Positions 1 to 9,099 of a DNA stretch of 64,000 nucleotides are shown here, one piece after another. The notes below the pieces were generated by a model. It was not told the origin of the DNA. It ran no database searches and saw only the letters and a program-made list of their open reading frames with translations. Source of the DNA: Flavobacteriales bacterium (GTDB taxonomy: Bacteria; Bacteroidota; Bacteroidia; Flavobacteriales_E; Vicingaceae); NCBI GenBank assembly GCA_020853105.1, contig JADYZM010000025.1, positions 62,001 to 126,000 of the forward strand, in the 5' to 3' direction. The position numbers and the translations under genes were made by a program. Numbering within the stretch: position 1 is the first letter of the stretch; every line of letters begins with the position of its first letter.

Positions 1-297
1 GGCAAAGGTGTTGTTGATTGTAAAATTACCGTTGATGGCTATGGTACTACCGCTAAAACTACTGCCATAAGTACTGGAATTGGCACCGGCAACAGGAACG
101 GTAGTTGAATATCTGTTCGCTTTTATGACAGGTTGTGGGCTTTCGGAAGTAACTTTTATTCCGATGCAATTTCCAAAATACATGTTACTTTTAAGCAATT
201 GAGAAAATGAAGAATGAGCTAAAAATAAAAGCAATAAAAACAAGCAGAATTTAGACTTTACTTGCGAAAAAGATATATATAGAATTAGTTTTTTCAT
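1..297 (-). CDS. Secreted protein, N-terminal part only (runs off left edge)
   Basis: An open frame of 99 codons reads leftwards from an ATG at 297-295 to the window edge with no stop. It begins MKKLILYISF, continues with a hydrophobic stretch (FCLFLLLFLAHSSFS) typical of a Sec signal peptide, and then becomes a Ser/Thr/Asn/Gly-rich segment (residues about 55-99) of the kind seen in adhesin-like or T9SS surface proteins of Bacteroidota. No domain can be recognised in this fragment and the C-terminus is not visible. The short composition-biased sequence and signal peptide support export. Function is unknown. Confidence 0.7.
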   Translation of the reverse strand, partial: MKKLILYISFSQVKSKFCLFLLLLFLAHSSFSQLLKSNMYFGNCIGIKVTSESPQPVIKANRYSTTVPVAGANSSTYGSSFSGSTIAINGNFTINNTFA

Positions 298-620
<323 letters not shown>

Positions 621-628
621 TAACTTTG
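621..628 (+). promoter_or_regulatory. TAnnTTTG -7 box before TPR lipoprotein gene
   Basis: TAACTTTG fits the Bacteroidota primary-sigma -7 consensus TAnnTTTG and lies 33 bp before the ATG at 661. No TTTG -33 element is obvious at the usual distance. Transcription from it would start inside the hairpin at 629-650, so an mRNA made here would not carry the whole terminator stem. Confidence 0.45.
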
Positions 629-657
629 AGTCCCGTAAAACTACGGGACTTTTTTTT
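629..657 (+). terminator. Rho-independent terminator-like hairpin
   Basis: A perfect 9 bp stem (AGTCCCGTA/TACGGGACT) with loop AAAC is followed by seven T residues. It ends only four bases before the ATG at 661. No gene is apparent immediately upstream on the plus strand, so it either ends an unrecognised transcript or insulates the TPR gene from read-through. Confidence 0.7.
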
Positions 658-660
658 ACT

Positions 661-1692
661 ATGAAGTTTATTTATATTCTGATTTTACTGTTTTTCTCAG
701 CTCTTTTTTCATGTAAAACGGACGCCAATCAAGTTGATGAATCTGAGCAAACCAATAAAAAAGATTCGCTTGAATTCGTTAGAAAATCTGAATTTGAGCC
801 CATAAACGAAGAATTAAAAAACAACCCAAACAATCCCACATTATACATAAAAAGAGCTCGGGCTTATCAAAAGTTTAAGCAATCTGATTTGGCTGTCGAG
901 GATATAGACAGAGCGATAAAATTGGATTCGCTGGTTCCTGAATACTATTTGTTAAAAGCAGAATTGCAAAAAGAAATAGGGAATTATGCTGATGCAAAAC
1001 GAACACTGGATAAATGTTTAATGATGGATAACCAAAACATACAAGCCAGAATAGAATTGGGTTGGATTGCATTTATTATTCAAAATTACGAGCAAGCCAT
1101 TGAATATGCTGATGCCGCTTTACGGTTAAACGTTTATGCAGCCGAAGCGTATTATTTAAAAGGAATGATTTTTTATGAACAAAACGATTCTTCAAAAGCA
1201 ATTTCAAGTTTCATAACTGCAACAGAACAAGAAGCAGACTATTACGAAGCATACATTCAACTCGGACTCCTACACATCAATCAACCCAATACTTTAGCAA
1301 AAGAATATTTTAAAAATGCTTTGAGAATAAAACCAACAAGTTCAGAAGCGCTATACAATTATGGATATACCTGTCAAATTCGCGGAGAATATCCTGAAGC
1401 CATTGCCACTTACCAAAAAATGGTAGAAATTGAACCTTTTCGAGAGCCTTATTTTAACCTAGGCTTCATTCACCAAGAATATTTAGGCAAATATGCTGAA
1501 GCGATAGAATACTACACCATAGCTATTCAATTATCACCCTTGTATTACGTAGCATATTACAACAGAGGATTATGCTACGAAAAACTTGGAAATCAAAATT
1601 TGGCAGAAGCCGATTTTAGAAAAACACTCAACATTAAATCTGATTATAGTTATGCAGGCATAGCTCTTGACAGGGTTTTAAAAAATAAATAA
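661..1692 (+). CDS. Tetratricopeptide-repeat lipoprotein
   Basis: 343 residues. The N-terminus MKFIYILILLFFSALFSC is a lipoprotein signal peptide with lipobox LFSC (Cys18), so the mature protein should be membrane-anchored. From about residue 45 to the end it consists of consecutive TPR helices with typical patterns such as AEAYYLKGMIFYEQND, EALYNYGYTC and AYYNRGLCYEKLGNQNLAEAD, about seven to eight repeats. TPR arrays act as protein-protein interaction scaffolds; the partner is not known. The gene ends 9 bp before the ABC-F gene, so the two are probably co-transcribed. Confidence 0.85.
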   Translation: MKFIYILILLFFSALFSCKTDANQVDESEQTNKKDSLEFVRKSEFEPINEELKNNPNNPTLYIKRARAYQKFKQSDLAVEDIDRAIKLDSLVPEYYLLKAELQKEIGNYADAKRTLDKCLMMDNQNIQARIELGWIAFIIQNYEQAIEYADAALRLNVYAAEAYYLKGMIFYEQNDSSKAISSFITATEQEADYYEAYIQLGLLHINQPNTLAKEYFKNALRIKPTSSEALYNYGYTCQIRGEYPEAIATYQKMVEIEPFREPYFNLGFIHQEYLGKYAEAIEYYTIAIQLSPLYYVAYYNRGLCYEKLGNQNLAEADFRKTLNIKSDYSYAGIALDRVLKNK

Positions 1693-1701
1693 ACATCTAA
1701 A

Positions 1702-3582
1702 ATGAATTATTTATCAGTCGAAGAATTAACCAAATCCTACGGAGAGCGTGTTTTATTTGAGAATCTGACGTTTGGAATTGAAAAAGGACAAAAAGTTGCT
1801 TTTGTTGCAAAAAATGGCTCAGGAAAAACAACATTATTGAAAATTCTCTCAGGCTTAGAAGGATATGATTTCGGTAAAGTGATTTTTAGAAAAGATTTAA
1901 AAGTTAGCTACCTTAGTCAAACTCCTGAATTTGATAAATCATCAACCATTTCAGAAGTTATTTTTAAAGGAACATCAAGAGAAATTATTGCCATTAAAGA
2001 ATACGAACAAGCATTATTAGACATAAATAACGAAGAAAGACTTCAACATGCAATTTCAAAGATGGATGAACTCCAAGCTTGGGACTATGAAACTCGGATA
2101 AAACAAATTTTAGGACAACTCAACATTCATCAACTCAACCAAAAAATCGAACAGCTTTCAGGCGGACAAATCAAAAGAATTGCATTGGCTCAAGTGTTTA
2201 TTGAACAACCCGATTTTTTTATACTTGATGAGCCCACAAACCATTTAGATTTAGACATGATTGAATGGCTTGAAAATTATTTATCAAAAGAAAATTGCAC
2301 TCTTTTTATGGTTACTCACGACCGCTATTTCTTGGAAAGAGTATGCAATGAAATTATAGAATTAGATAACCAACAATTGTATAGATACAAAGGAAATTAC
2401 AGTTACTATCTGGAAAAAAAACAAGAACGAATAGATGTTTTTGAAGCCACTGTTGACAAAGCTAAAAACCTTTACAGAAAAGAATTGGAATGGATGAGAA
2501 GAATGCCTAAAGCCAGAGGGACTAAAGCAAAATCAAGAGAAGATTCTTTTTATGAAACTCAAAAAACTGCTCACCAACGTATTGATAAAAGCCAAGTTGA
2601 ACTTTCGGTGAATGTGAGCAGACTGGGCAGTAAAATAATTGAACTGCATCATTTGAAAAAATCATTTGGAGACCTTAAAATTCTTGATGATTTTAATTAC
2701 GTATTCAAAAAAAATGAGCGAATAGGTATTGTTGGGAAAAATGGAGTAGGTAAGTCCACTTTTTTGGATATCCTTATGGGTAAAACCAATGTAGATTCAG
2801 GAAAAGTAAACATTGGTGAAACCATAGTTTTCGGATACTACAATCAATCGGGGTTGAATCTTAAAAACAATCAACGGGTAATTGAAGTAATAAAAGATAT
2901 TGCAGAATTTATTCCTCTCGAAAAAGGAAAATCGCTTACTGCAGCTCAACTTCTTGAAAAATTTTTATTTCCTAGAAGCATGCACTACCAGTTTGTGGAA
3001 AAACTGAGTGGCGGTGAAAAGCGAAGGCTTTATCTACTTACAATTTTGATGAAAAATCCTAATTTTTTAATACTCGACGAACCAACAAATGATTTAGATA
3101 TACTCACCTTGAATGTGCTGGAGGATTTTTTAGAAGATTTTAGTGGTTGTTTGATAGTTGTTACCCATGACCGTTATTTTATGGACAAATTGGTTGACCA
3201 TCTTTTTGTTTTTGAAGGCGACGGAATAATTAAAGATTTTACTGGAAAATATTCTGATTACAGAATCCTGCAAAAAGAAAGAGAAACCATTGAAAAAGAA
3301 ATAGCTAAACAAGTTACTAATGGCGAAGAAGATATAAAAAAAATTCAAAAGACAGAGAAACCAAAATCCAAACTTTCATACAAAGAAAAATTTGAATTGG
3401 AACAATTAGAAAAAGAACTTCCACTGCTTGAAAAACATAAGAACGAGCTGATTAAAAAGCTAGTTGATGCAGGAACCAATCACACCGAATTGGTTAAACT
3501 CACCGAAGAAATAGGAAAAATATCATCTGAACTCGACCAAAAATCTGATAGATGGCTAATTCTTTCCGAATATGAGAAGTAG
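1702..3582 (+). CDS. uup: ABC-F family ATPase, Uup-like
   Basis: 626 residues with two ABC ATPase domains in one chain and no membrane segments, the ABC-F plan. Domain 1 has Walker A AKNGSGKT (about residues 36-43), signature LSGGQIKRIALA and Walker B FFILDEPTNHLD. Domain 2 has GKNGVGKS, LSGGEKRRLYLL and FLILDEPTNDLD. The interdomain linker contains WMRRMPKARGTKAKSRED, typical of Uup/EttA-like proteins, and a charged C-terminal coiled coil (from about residue 550) favours Uup. The first Walker A has Ala in place of the leading Gly. ABC-F proteins act on ribosomes or nucleic-acid structures; Uup has been linked to branched DNA and ribosome rescue in other bacteria. Its precise role here is inferred. 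Confidence 0.88.
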   Translation: MNYLSVEELTKSYGERVLFENLTFGIEKGQKVAFVAKNGSGKTTLLKILSGLEGYDFGKVIFRKDLKVSYLSQTPEFDKSSTISEVIFKGTSREIIAIKEYEQALLDINNEERLQHAISKMDELQAWDYETRIKQILGQLNIHQLNQKIEQLSGGQIKRIALAQVFIEQPDFFILDEPTNHLDLDMIEWLENYLSKENCTLFMVTHDRYFLERVCNEIIELDNQQLYRYKGNYSYYLEKKQERIDVFEATVDKAKNLYRKELEWMRRMPKARGTKAKSREDSFYETQKTAHQRIDKSQVELSVNVSRLGSKIIELHHLKKSFGDLKILDDFNYVFKKNERIGIVGKNGVGKSTFLDILMGKTNVDSGKVNIGETIVFGYYNQSGLNLKNNQRVIEVIKDIAEFIPLEKGKSLTAAQLLEKFLFPRSMHYQFVEKLSGGEKRRLYLLTILMKNPNFLILDEPTNDLDILTLNVLEDFLEDFSGCLIVVTHDRYFMDKLVDHLFVFEGDGIIKDFTGKYSDYRILQKERETIEKEIAKQVTNGEEDIKKIQKTEKPKSKLSYKEKFELEQLEKELPLLEKHKNELIKKLVDAGTNHTELVKLTEEIGKISSELDQKSDRWLILSEYEK

Positions 3583-3620
3583 AACAAACTGTTTAGATTT
3601 ATAAACAAATTTCTTTTCGT

Positions 3621-3628
3621 TACATTTG
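3621..3628 (+). promoter_or_regulatory. TAnnTTTG -7 box before beta-propeller protein gene
   Basis: TACATTTG lies only 5 bp before the ATG at 3634. If used, the transcript would be leaderless or nearly so, unless translation starts further downstream. Confidence 0.5.
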
Positions 3629-3633
3629 ATAAT

Positions 3634-4737
3634 ATGAACTCATCAAGCTTTGATAAAGATTATCGGTTTACATTAATTTCTATTTTTTTATTTTTTGTTA
3701 CACAAACCTACGGACAAACTAACAAAGACTCGTTGCCGGTTGTTACAATTTCTCTTTGGAAAGATTCTGCTATTGGGGCGATATACAACAAAGCAACTAA
3801 TTCGGTTGCTTACGGTAAGCCAACTAAAAAAGATTGTTATAAAATATATATCTCTGATTTTGATGGGAATAATGAAAAGTCTATTTCTTGGCATGAATGG
3901 AATCCAGACAAACAACAATGGCCGGAAGAATGGACTCCCGATGGACAATATCTGTTTTGCTACGTTGAAAAACCGGATTATGTAAAAGAAAAAATTCACA
4001 AACGCAAACCAGTAGATGCAATTCCAGGTTATGGAGCATATTGCGATTTATGGTTGTTAAAAAGAGATGGTAGTAAAGCATGGAAATTATTGGATTTACC
4101 GAACAGTTATAACAGCGGAATAATTCACAGTGCTATTTCTGATGATGGAAAGCTATTTGCATGGAGTGAAAGAATTAAAGCACCAAAATTTACCAATTTT
4201 AACCTTATGGCAGGAGCGTATGTAATTCGAGTTGCAGATTTTACATTTGATTCCATTCCTAAGTTGGAAAATATTAGAACCTTTCAACCCGGAAATATTG
4301 ATGCTTGTAATGAATTAGACGGAATTTCAAAAGACAACAAGCTGATAAGCTTTTATTCAACATTTGAAACAAAAAATTTATTTTCCACACCCATCTATAC
4401 ATTAAACATTGAAAGTGGTGAAATAAAAAGATTAACAACAGAAAGTTTTGCCCAAGCGGCAACTTTTACACCTGACGGTAAAAAATTAGTTTATATGACA
4501 GGTGCAGGTTGCGATATTTTTCCCTTTGAAATTCAGGGTGCAGATTGGTATATTATGAATGTTGATGGTTCTAACAAGCAACGTTTAACATGGATGAACA
4601 AAAGAAACCATAAACATTCGGTAAACCATTATAGATTAGCCGGCAGCTTATCGTTTATTGATAATCAGTCCTTTTTTGGAGGGGTAATGACAAAGCCGCT
4701 TGGGTTGATAGGGCATACAGTTATAGTTAAGTGGTAA
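3634..4737 (+). CDS. Secreted WD40-like (TolB-type PD40) beta-propeller protein
   Basis: 367 residues. A hydrophobic segment at about residues 12-28 ending in TYGQ looks like a signal peptide. The mature part carries PD40/TolB-like strand motifs, for example WTPDGQYLFCY, ISDDGKLFAWSE and FTPDGKKLVYMTGAG, and MNVDGSNKQRLTW, where DG turns are followed by hydrophobic strands. This suggests a beta-propeller in the periplasm or outer envelope. No catalytic residues are recognised. It stands alone between a TAnnTTTG box and a weak inverted repeat at its stop codon, and is convergent with the TPR lipoprotein to its right. Confidence 0.75.
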   Translation: MNSSSFDKDYRFTLISIFLFFVTQTYGQTNKDSLPVVTISLWKDSAIGAIYNKATNSVAYGKPTKKDCYKIYISDFDGNNEKSISWHEWNPDKQQWPEEWTPDGQYLFCYVEKPDYVKEKIHKRKPVDAIPGYGAYCDLWLLKRDGSKAWKLLDLPNSYNSGIIHSAISDDGKLFAWSERIKAPKFTNFNLMAGAYVIRVADFTFDSIPKLENIRTFQPGNIDACNELDGISKDNKLISFYSTFETKNLFSTPIYTLNIESGEIKRLTTESFAQAATFTPDGKKLVYMTGAGCDIFPFEIQGADWYIMNVDGSNKQRLTWMNKRNHKHSVNHYRLAGSLSFIDNQSFFGGVMTKPLGLIGHTVIVKW

Positions 4738-4757
4738 ATTTCTTATGAACCACTTAA
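4727..4757 (+). terminator. Weak inverted repeat over the stop codon
   Basis: A perfect 9 bp inverted repeat (TTAAGTGGT/ACCACTTAA, 13-base loop) spans the end of the beta-propeller gene and is followed only by GTTTT. It sits between convergent genes and may serve as a weak terminator. Confidence 0.35.
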
Positions 4758-4764
4758 GTTTTAC

Positions 4765-5337
4765 CTATACATTTTTTTCTTTCTCTTTGAATCCTTTTAT
4801 TATTTCTTCCATGGTTTTTCCTTGGAGTTCAATTGATGCTTTTGCACTCTCAACCAGTTCGTGGTTTGGATACTTTTGAATAAATTCTTTATAAGTTTCA
4901 ATAGCTAATTCATTTTCTTGAAGATAATCTCCAATAATCATGGCTTTATAAAAGAGTGCAGTTCCGGCAAGTTTGTGTTTTGGGTCTTTTTCTAAAAGTA
5001 AATTAAAATATTTAATAGCATCATGGGGTTTGTCAAGAGCTCTGCAAAGTTCACCGGCTTTAAACATATAGTCTTTCGATATGTTGTAATAGCTGTCGTT
5101 TTTAATAAAAAGATCGTAAGCGTTTAATAATTTTTCAGCGTATAGTTTATTGAAGTTTAAACTGTCATCAAACATCAATTTCGTGTAAAGGTCAATCTCA
5201 TTCAATCTTCCCTGATAAGTGTTTAGGTCGTTTCCTTCTACTTCTTGTTTTTCAGTTTTTATTTCTGTGTTTTTTGATGTACAACCTACAGAGTATATAA
5301 AAGCTACAAGTACAATTGAATAAAAATATGATTTCAT
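4765..5337 (-). CDS. TPR-containing lipoprotein
   Basis: 190 residues. The N-terminus MKSYFYSIVLVAFIYSVGC is a lipoprotein signal with the lipid-acceptor Cys at residue 19. The mature part has TPR-like helices (YMFKAGELCRALDKPHDAIKYFNLLLEKDPKH region and YKEFIQKYPNHELVESAKASI), like the BamD/YbgF-type repeats of envelope proteins. It starts 8 bp after the def stop codon, so it is the second gene of a def operon, an arrangement seen in other Bacteroidota. The function is unknown and a scaffold role is inferred from the repeats. Confidence 0.75.
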   Translation of the reverse strand: MKSYFYSIVLVAFIYSVGCTSKNTEIKTEKQEVEGNDLNTYQGRLNEIDLYTKLMFDDSLNFNKLYAEKLLNAYDLFIKNDSYYNISKDYMFKAGELCRALDKPHDAIKYFNLLLEKDPKHKLAGTALFYKAMIIGDYLQENELAIETYKEFIQKYPNHELVESAKASIELQGKTMEEIIKGFKEKEKNV

Positions 5338-5345
5338 AAAAAAAA

Positions 5346-5927
5346 CTATTGTTTGCCTTTAATTAATGGAAATTTCATTCTGTAATTTACTTTTACATTC
5401 CCTTTAACAATATCATTAAGTTTTCCTTTGATTAATTGTTTTTTAAGGGGATTGATTTTATCAATAAAAAGCACACCTTCAATATGGTCAAATTCGTGTT
5501 GAACAATTCTAGCAGCTATTCCAGTAAGATTTTCTTCAACCAATTCAAATTTTTCGTTGAAATATTCTATGATTATATCAGATTTTCTGCTAACATCTTC
5601 ACGAATTCCGGGAATACTCAAACAACCTTCTTCAAATTTCCATTCATTTCCATTTTCTTCAATGATGATTGGGTTAATGAATACACGTTTAAAATTTTTT
5701 AGTCCTTCGGGGTCATCTTCCCCTTCATCAACAAAAGGAGAAGCATCGGCAATAAACAAACGAATAGAAAGTCCAATTTGAGGAGCAGCCAAACCAACTC
5801 CCTGTGAGTTATACATGGTTTCAAACATATCTTCAATCAATAAATTCAAATCAGGATAATCACTTTCTATTTCAACTGATTTTTTTCTTAAAACAGGATC
5901 GCCGTAAGCTATTATTGGTCGTATCAT
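5346..5927 (-). CDS. def: Peptide deformylase
   Basis: 193 residues. It removes the formyl group from the N-terminal methionine of nascent proteins. All three family motifs are present: GVGLAAPQIG (residues 43-52), EGCLSIPG (from residue 100) and QHEFDHIEG (from residue 143). The metal ligands are Cys102, His144 and His148, with catalytic Glu145. The chain is slightly longer than E. coli Def because of an acidic insertion around residues 64-75. It is the first gene of a leftward operon with the TPR lipoprotein and has a TAnnTTTG box close to its start. Confidence 0.97.
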   Translation of the reverse strand: MIRPIIAYGDPVLRKKSVEIESDYPDLNLLIEDMFETMYNSQGVGLAAPQIGLSIRLFIADASPFVDEGEDDPEGLKNFKRVFINPIIIEENGNEWKFEEGCLSIPGIREDVSRKSDIIIEYFNEKFELVEENLTGIAARIVQHEFDHIEGVLFIDKINPLKKQLIKGKLNDIVKGNVKVNYRMKFPLIKGKQ

Positions 5928-5932
5928 GAGTA

Positions 5933-5940
5933 CAAAATTA
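5933..5940 (-). promoter_or_regulatory. TAnnTTTG -7 box for def
   Basis: On the minus strand TAATTTTG lies 5 bp before the def ATG, predicting a very short or absent leader. Confidence 0.5.
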
Positions 5941-5981
5941 CCATTTATTTTCGTTCCTTTGCCCGTTCAAAACAATGAAAC

Positions 5982-6989
5982 ATGAAAAAAATAGGAGTTA
6001 TATTTCTTGTGTTAAGCATTTACGCATGCTCTCAAAACAAAGAACCAAAATTGATGACGGTGAGTGGAGAGGCACAAGGAACAACCTATCACATTAGTTA
6101 TCTTGACAAAAATGAAGTCAATTATCAACGTTCAATAGATTCCATGTTGATTGAAATAGACAAATCCATGTCAACCTACCATAAAACATCAATAATTACA
6201 AAAATCAATCAAACTGATTCAGCAGTTAAAGTGGACCAAATGTTCAAAGATGTGTTTTTAATGTCTAAACAAGTTTATGCAGCATCTGAAGGTGCGTTTG
6301 ACCCAACGGTTGCTCCACTTGTTAATGCTTGGGGATTTGGATTTAAAAATTTAGAAAAAACAGATAGTAGCAGCATTGATAGTTTGCTTCAATTCGTTGA
6401 TTTTGATTCGTTCACACTTAAAGAGGATTTAATAATAAAATCAAAACCAAACTTAATGTTAGATTTTAATGCAATAGCACAAGGTTATTCTGTTGATGTT
6501 ATAGCAAATTTCCTTTCAGAAAGAGGTATTGAAAATTATATGGTTGAAATTGGCGGCGAAGTTCTTGCAAAAGGAAAAAACAATAAAAACAATTGGTGGA
6601 GAATAGGAATAGACAAACCTATTGAAAACGAAAAAGAAAGAACAATTGAAGCTGTTATTAGCCTTCAAAACAAAGCACTGGCAACATCAGGAAACTATAG
6701 GAAATTTTACGAAAAAAATGGAGTAAAATATTCGCATACTCTAAACCCAAAAACAGGCTATCCGGTTAGGCATTCGTTATTGAGTGCAACTGTAATTACT
6801 GATAATTGTGCAATGGCAGACGCTTATGCAACAGTTTTTATGGTTGTTGGGTTAGAAAAGGCAAAAGAAATTTTGGAAAAAAACTCAAATTTAAAAGCCT
6901 TGTTGATTTTTGAAGATGAAAATAAAACGTTAAAAACATTTGTCTCAAAAGATATTGAGAGTACAATCGAAATGAATAATAAAAATTAA
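5982..6989 (+). CDS. apbE: FAD:protein FMN transferase (ApbE family lipoprotein)
   Basis: 335 residues. ApbE transfers FMN from FAD to a Thr/Ser of exported flavoproteins such as NqrB/C or RnfG in the periplasm. The signal peptide MKKIGVIFLVLSIYAC gives a lipoprotein anchored at Cys16. Family motifs include GEAQGTTYHISY, AFDPTVAPLVNAWGFG, MLDFNAIAQGYSVD, VEIGGEVLAKG, HTLNPKTGYPV and the metal-binding region DNCAMADAYATV. It is divergent from def and is followed by a separately promoted gene, so it looks monocistronic. No flavinylated client protein is encoded nearby. Confidence 0.93.
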   Translation: MKKIGVIFLVLSIYACSQNKEPKLMTVSGEAQGTTYHISYLDKNEVNYQRSIDSMLIEIDKSMSTYHKTSIITKINQTDSAVKVDQMFKDVFLMSKQVYAASEGAFDPTVAPLVNAWGFGFKNLEKTDSSSIDSLLQFVDFDSFTLKEDLIIKSKPNLMLDFNAIAQGYSVDVIANFLSERGIENYMVEIGGEVLAKGKNNKNNWWRIGIDKPIENEKERTIEAVISLQNKALATSGNYRKFYEKNGVKYSHTLNPKTGYPVRHSLLSATVITDNCAMADAYATVFMVVGLEKAKEILEKNSNLKALLIFEDENKTLKTFVSKDIESTIEMNNKN

Positions 6990-7030
6990 AACATTTTTTA
7001 AAAAATTAAAAATAATCCAACCAAATAAAT

Positions 7031-7038
7031 TAGATTTG
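7031..7038 (+). promoter_or_regulatory. TAnnTTTG -7 box for the PUR-like gene
   Basis: TAGATTTG lies 35 bp before the ATG at 7074, which gives a leader of about 28-30 bases. No clear -33 TTTG is seen. Confidence 0.5.
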
Positions 7039-7073
7039 TAAGAATAAGTTAAACTAAAAATAAAGAAAGCACG

Positions 7074-7421
7074 ATGGAAGGCACAGAAAACCAAGACAAC
7101 GATAGAAGAGATGAAGTATTTTCTAAATCTGTTAGAGCAGGGAAGAGAACTTATTTTTTCGATGTAAAATCAACCAAAGGAGATGACTATTATTTAACTG
7201 TTACAGAAAGTAAACGTAGATTTAGCGGTGAGAATGGTAAATTTTTCTATGAAAAACACAAATTGTTTTTATACAAAGAAGATTTTGGAAAATTCACAGA
7301 AGGATTACAAGAAGCCATTAACAAAGTAAAAGAACTTAAACTGGCACAAGGTGAAGAAATAGTAGAAAAAACAGCATCTGATTATACAGACATTGATTTT
7401 GACGACTTAGGAGGTAAATAA
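7074..7421 (+). CDS. DUF3276 / PUR-alpha-like nucleic-acid-binding protein
   Basis: 115 residues. The pattern DEVFSKSVRAGKRTYFFDVK, then YLTVTESKRRF, then FEKHKLFLYKEDF-like strands and a helix (FTEGLQEAINKVKEL) is that of the Bacteroidota DUF3276 family. This family is a single PUR repeat related to eukaryotic PUR-alpha and Borrelia BpuR, which bind single-stranded DNA and RNA. The C-terminal acidic tail (TDIDFDDLGG) is typical. It has its own promoter box and a strong terminator, so it is a monocistronic, probably abundantly expressed regulator. Its targets are unknown. Confidence 0.88.
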   Translation: MEGTENQDNDRRDEVFSKSVRAGKRTYFFDVKSTKGDDYYLTVTESKRRFSGENGKFFYEKHKLFLYKEDFGKFTEGLQEAINKVKELKLAQGEEIVEKTASDYTDIDFDDLGGK

Positions 7422-7441
7422 AACCTTTAACCCAAACAAAT

Positions 7442-7467
7442 AAAGCCGGCATAAGCCGGTTTTTTTT
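7442..7467 (+). terminator. Rho-independent terminator after the PUR-like gene
   Basis: The stem CCGGC/GCCGG extends outwards by G-T and three A-T pairs around loop ATAA, followed by eight T residues. It separates the PUR-like gene from mnmE. Confidence 0.88.
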
Positions 7468-7481
7468 GTGGTAAATTGAAC

Positions 7482-7489
7482 TAATTTTG
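7482..7489 (+). promoter_or_regulatory. TAnnTTTG -7 box for mnmE
   Basis: TAATTTTG lies 4 bp before the mnmE ATG at 7494, again predicting a nearly leaderless transcript. Confidence 0.55.
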
Positions 7490-7493
7490 CTAA

Positions 7494-8882
7494 ATGGAAT
7501 TCAAAAATCATCTCACAGACACAATTTGTGCTGTTGCAACTTCTCCAGGTACAGGTGCAATTGCTGTAATTCGAATCTCAGGTGAGAAAGCAATCGAAAT
7601 TACCAATCAACTGTTTTTCGGAAAAGATTTAACAAAAGTGAATACTCATACTGTCCATTTTGGAACTATTCGCAACAATGGAAGGATAGTCGATGAAGTT
7701 CTTGTAACCATTTTTAAACATGGTAAATCTTATACAGGTGAAGACACAGTAGAGATTTCCACACATGGTTCACCATACATTCAGCAACAAGTAATAAATT
7801 TATTAATAGAAAATGGCGTTAAACTGGCAACACCGGGTGAGTTTACTTTAAGAGCATTTTTAAATAAAAAGCTTGATCTTTCACAGGCTGAAGCAGTAGC
7901 CGATTTAATTTCTTCAAAATCTGAATCTTCTCATCGGTTGGCACTACAACAAATGAGAGGGGGCTATAGCAATGAAATTCAAAGTTTAAGAAAAGAACTA
8001 ATTAATTTTGCTTCGCTGATAGAGTTGGAACTTGATTTTAGTGAAGAAGATGTTGAATTTGCTGACAGAAATCAGTTGAAAGATTTAGTTGTTAAACTTC
8101 ATAAAACGCTAGACAACCTCATATCTTCATTTCAGTTGGGAAATGCAATTAAAACCGGAGTACCGGTTGCTATTGTTGGGGAGCCAAATGTTGGAAAATC
8201 TACTTTGTTAAATGCCTTGTTAAACGAAGAAAGAGCTATTGTTTCATCAATTGCTGGAACAACTCGAGATACGATAGAAGACGAATTTATAATAAAAGGA
8301 GTTAATTTTAGATTCATTGATACTGCCGGAATCCGTTCTACTACTGATGAAATTGAAATCATTGGTATTCAAAAATCTTTTGAGAAAATTAGTAAAGCCA
8401 CTGTGGTTTTGTTGTTAGTGGAAGCAACTATTTCTGAAAATGATTTCAGCTCAATTGTAAATCAAATAGAACAAAAAATAAATACAGCTCATCAAAAATT
8501 AATTGTAGTTGTCAATAAAGTAGATAAAGAAGATTTGAATTTGATTCAATCAAAATTTGCTTCTTTTAAAGAGGTAATTTTTATTTCTGCAAAAGAAAAA
8601 AACAATATCGATTTACTGAAAACAAAACTTTTTGAATGTGTTCAATTGGGTTTAGTTTCTGAGAATGATGTAGTTGTGTCAAACTCACGCCACTTCGAAG
8701 CTCTCACAAAATCAAACGAAGCTCTGCTGAAAGTTCTTGAAGGTATTGATAAGGGGACAACTAGTGATTTTTTAGCAATGGATATCAGGCAAGCTTTGTT
8801 TCAATTATCCTTGATAACGGGGGACATCTCATCTGACGACATCTTGGATAACATCTTTAAAAATTTTTGTATCGGAAAATAA
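7494..8882 (+). CDS. mnmE: tRNA-modifying GTPase MnmE
   Basis: 462 residues. With MnmG it installs the carboxymethylaminomethyl group at wobble U34 of tRNAs. The N-terminal folate-binding domain begins DTICAVATSPGTGAIAVIRISG. A helical domain is interrupted by the G domain with G1 GEPNVGKS (residues 229-236), G2 in AGTTRDT, G3 DTAGIR, G4 NKVDKED and G5 ISAKEK. The chain ends with the invariant FCIGK, whose Cys459 is the catalytic-site cysteine. Length and motifs are complete. The gene is monocistronic and followed by about 220 bp of noncoding DNA. Confidence 0.97.
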   Translation: MEFKNHLTDTICAVATSPGTGAIAVIRISGEKAIEITNQLFFGKDLTKVNTHTVHFGTIRNNGRIVDEVLVTIFKHGKSYTGEDTVEISTHGSPYIQQQVINLLIENGVKLATPGEFTLRAFLNKKLDLSQAEAVADLISSKSESSHRLALQQMRGGYSNEIQSLRKELINFASLIELELDFSEEDVEFADRNQLKDLVVKLHKTLDNLISSFQLGNAIKTGVPVAIVGEPNVGKSTLLNALLNEERAIVSSIAGTTRDTIEDEFIIKGVNFRFIDTAGIRSTTDEIEIIGIQKSFEKISKATVVLLLVEATISENDFSSIVNQIEQKINTAHQKLIVVVNKVDKEDLNLIQSKFASFKEVIFISAKEKNNIDLLKTKLFECVQLGLVSENDVVVSNSRHFEALTKSNEALLKVLEGIDKGTTSDFLAMDIRQALFQLSLITGDISSDDILDNIFKNFCIGK

Positions 8883-9099
8883 TATTTTGTATTTAATCAG
8901 GATTGATACAATAAAAATTTGTGATAGAAAAAAAATATTAAAGATTAAAAATCCTTTTTTATACTCCAAAATATTTAAAAAATAAAGTGTATAAATTCTT
9001 CTAGAAGACCTACCTAAAAAAAACTGAGGTTCTATTTTTTAAAAAATTAAATGGAGAATGGCATGAAAATACAAACAAGGAAAAGGTAAAAAGAGAAAG

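Noticed and set aside
1702-3582. ABC-F protein as an antibiotic resistance factor
   Set aside because: The linker and C-terminal coiled coil fit the housekeeping Uup type, and nothing nearby suggests a resistance island.
8883-9099. Possible terminator or small ORF after mnmE
   Set aside because: The best inverted repeat (ACCT/AGGT extended over a bulge near 9003-9033) is weak and the 12-codon ORF at 9051 has no supporting features.
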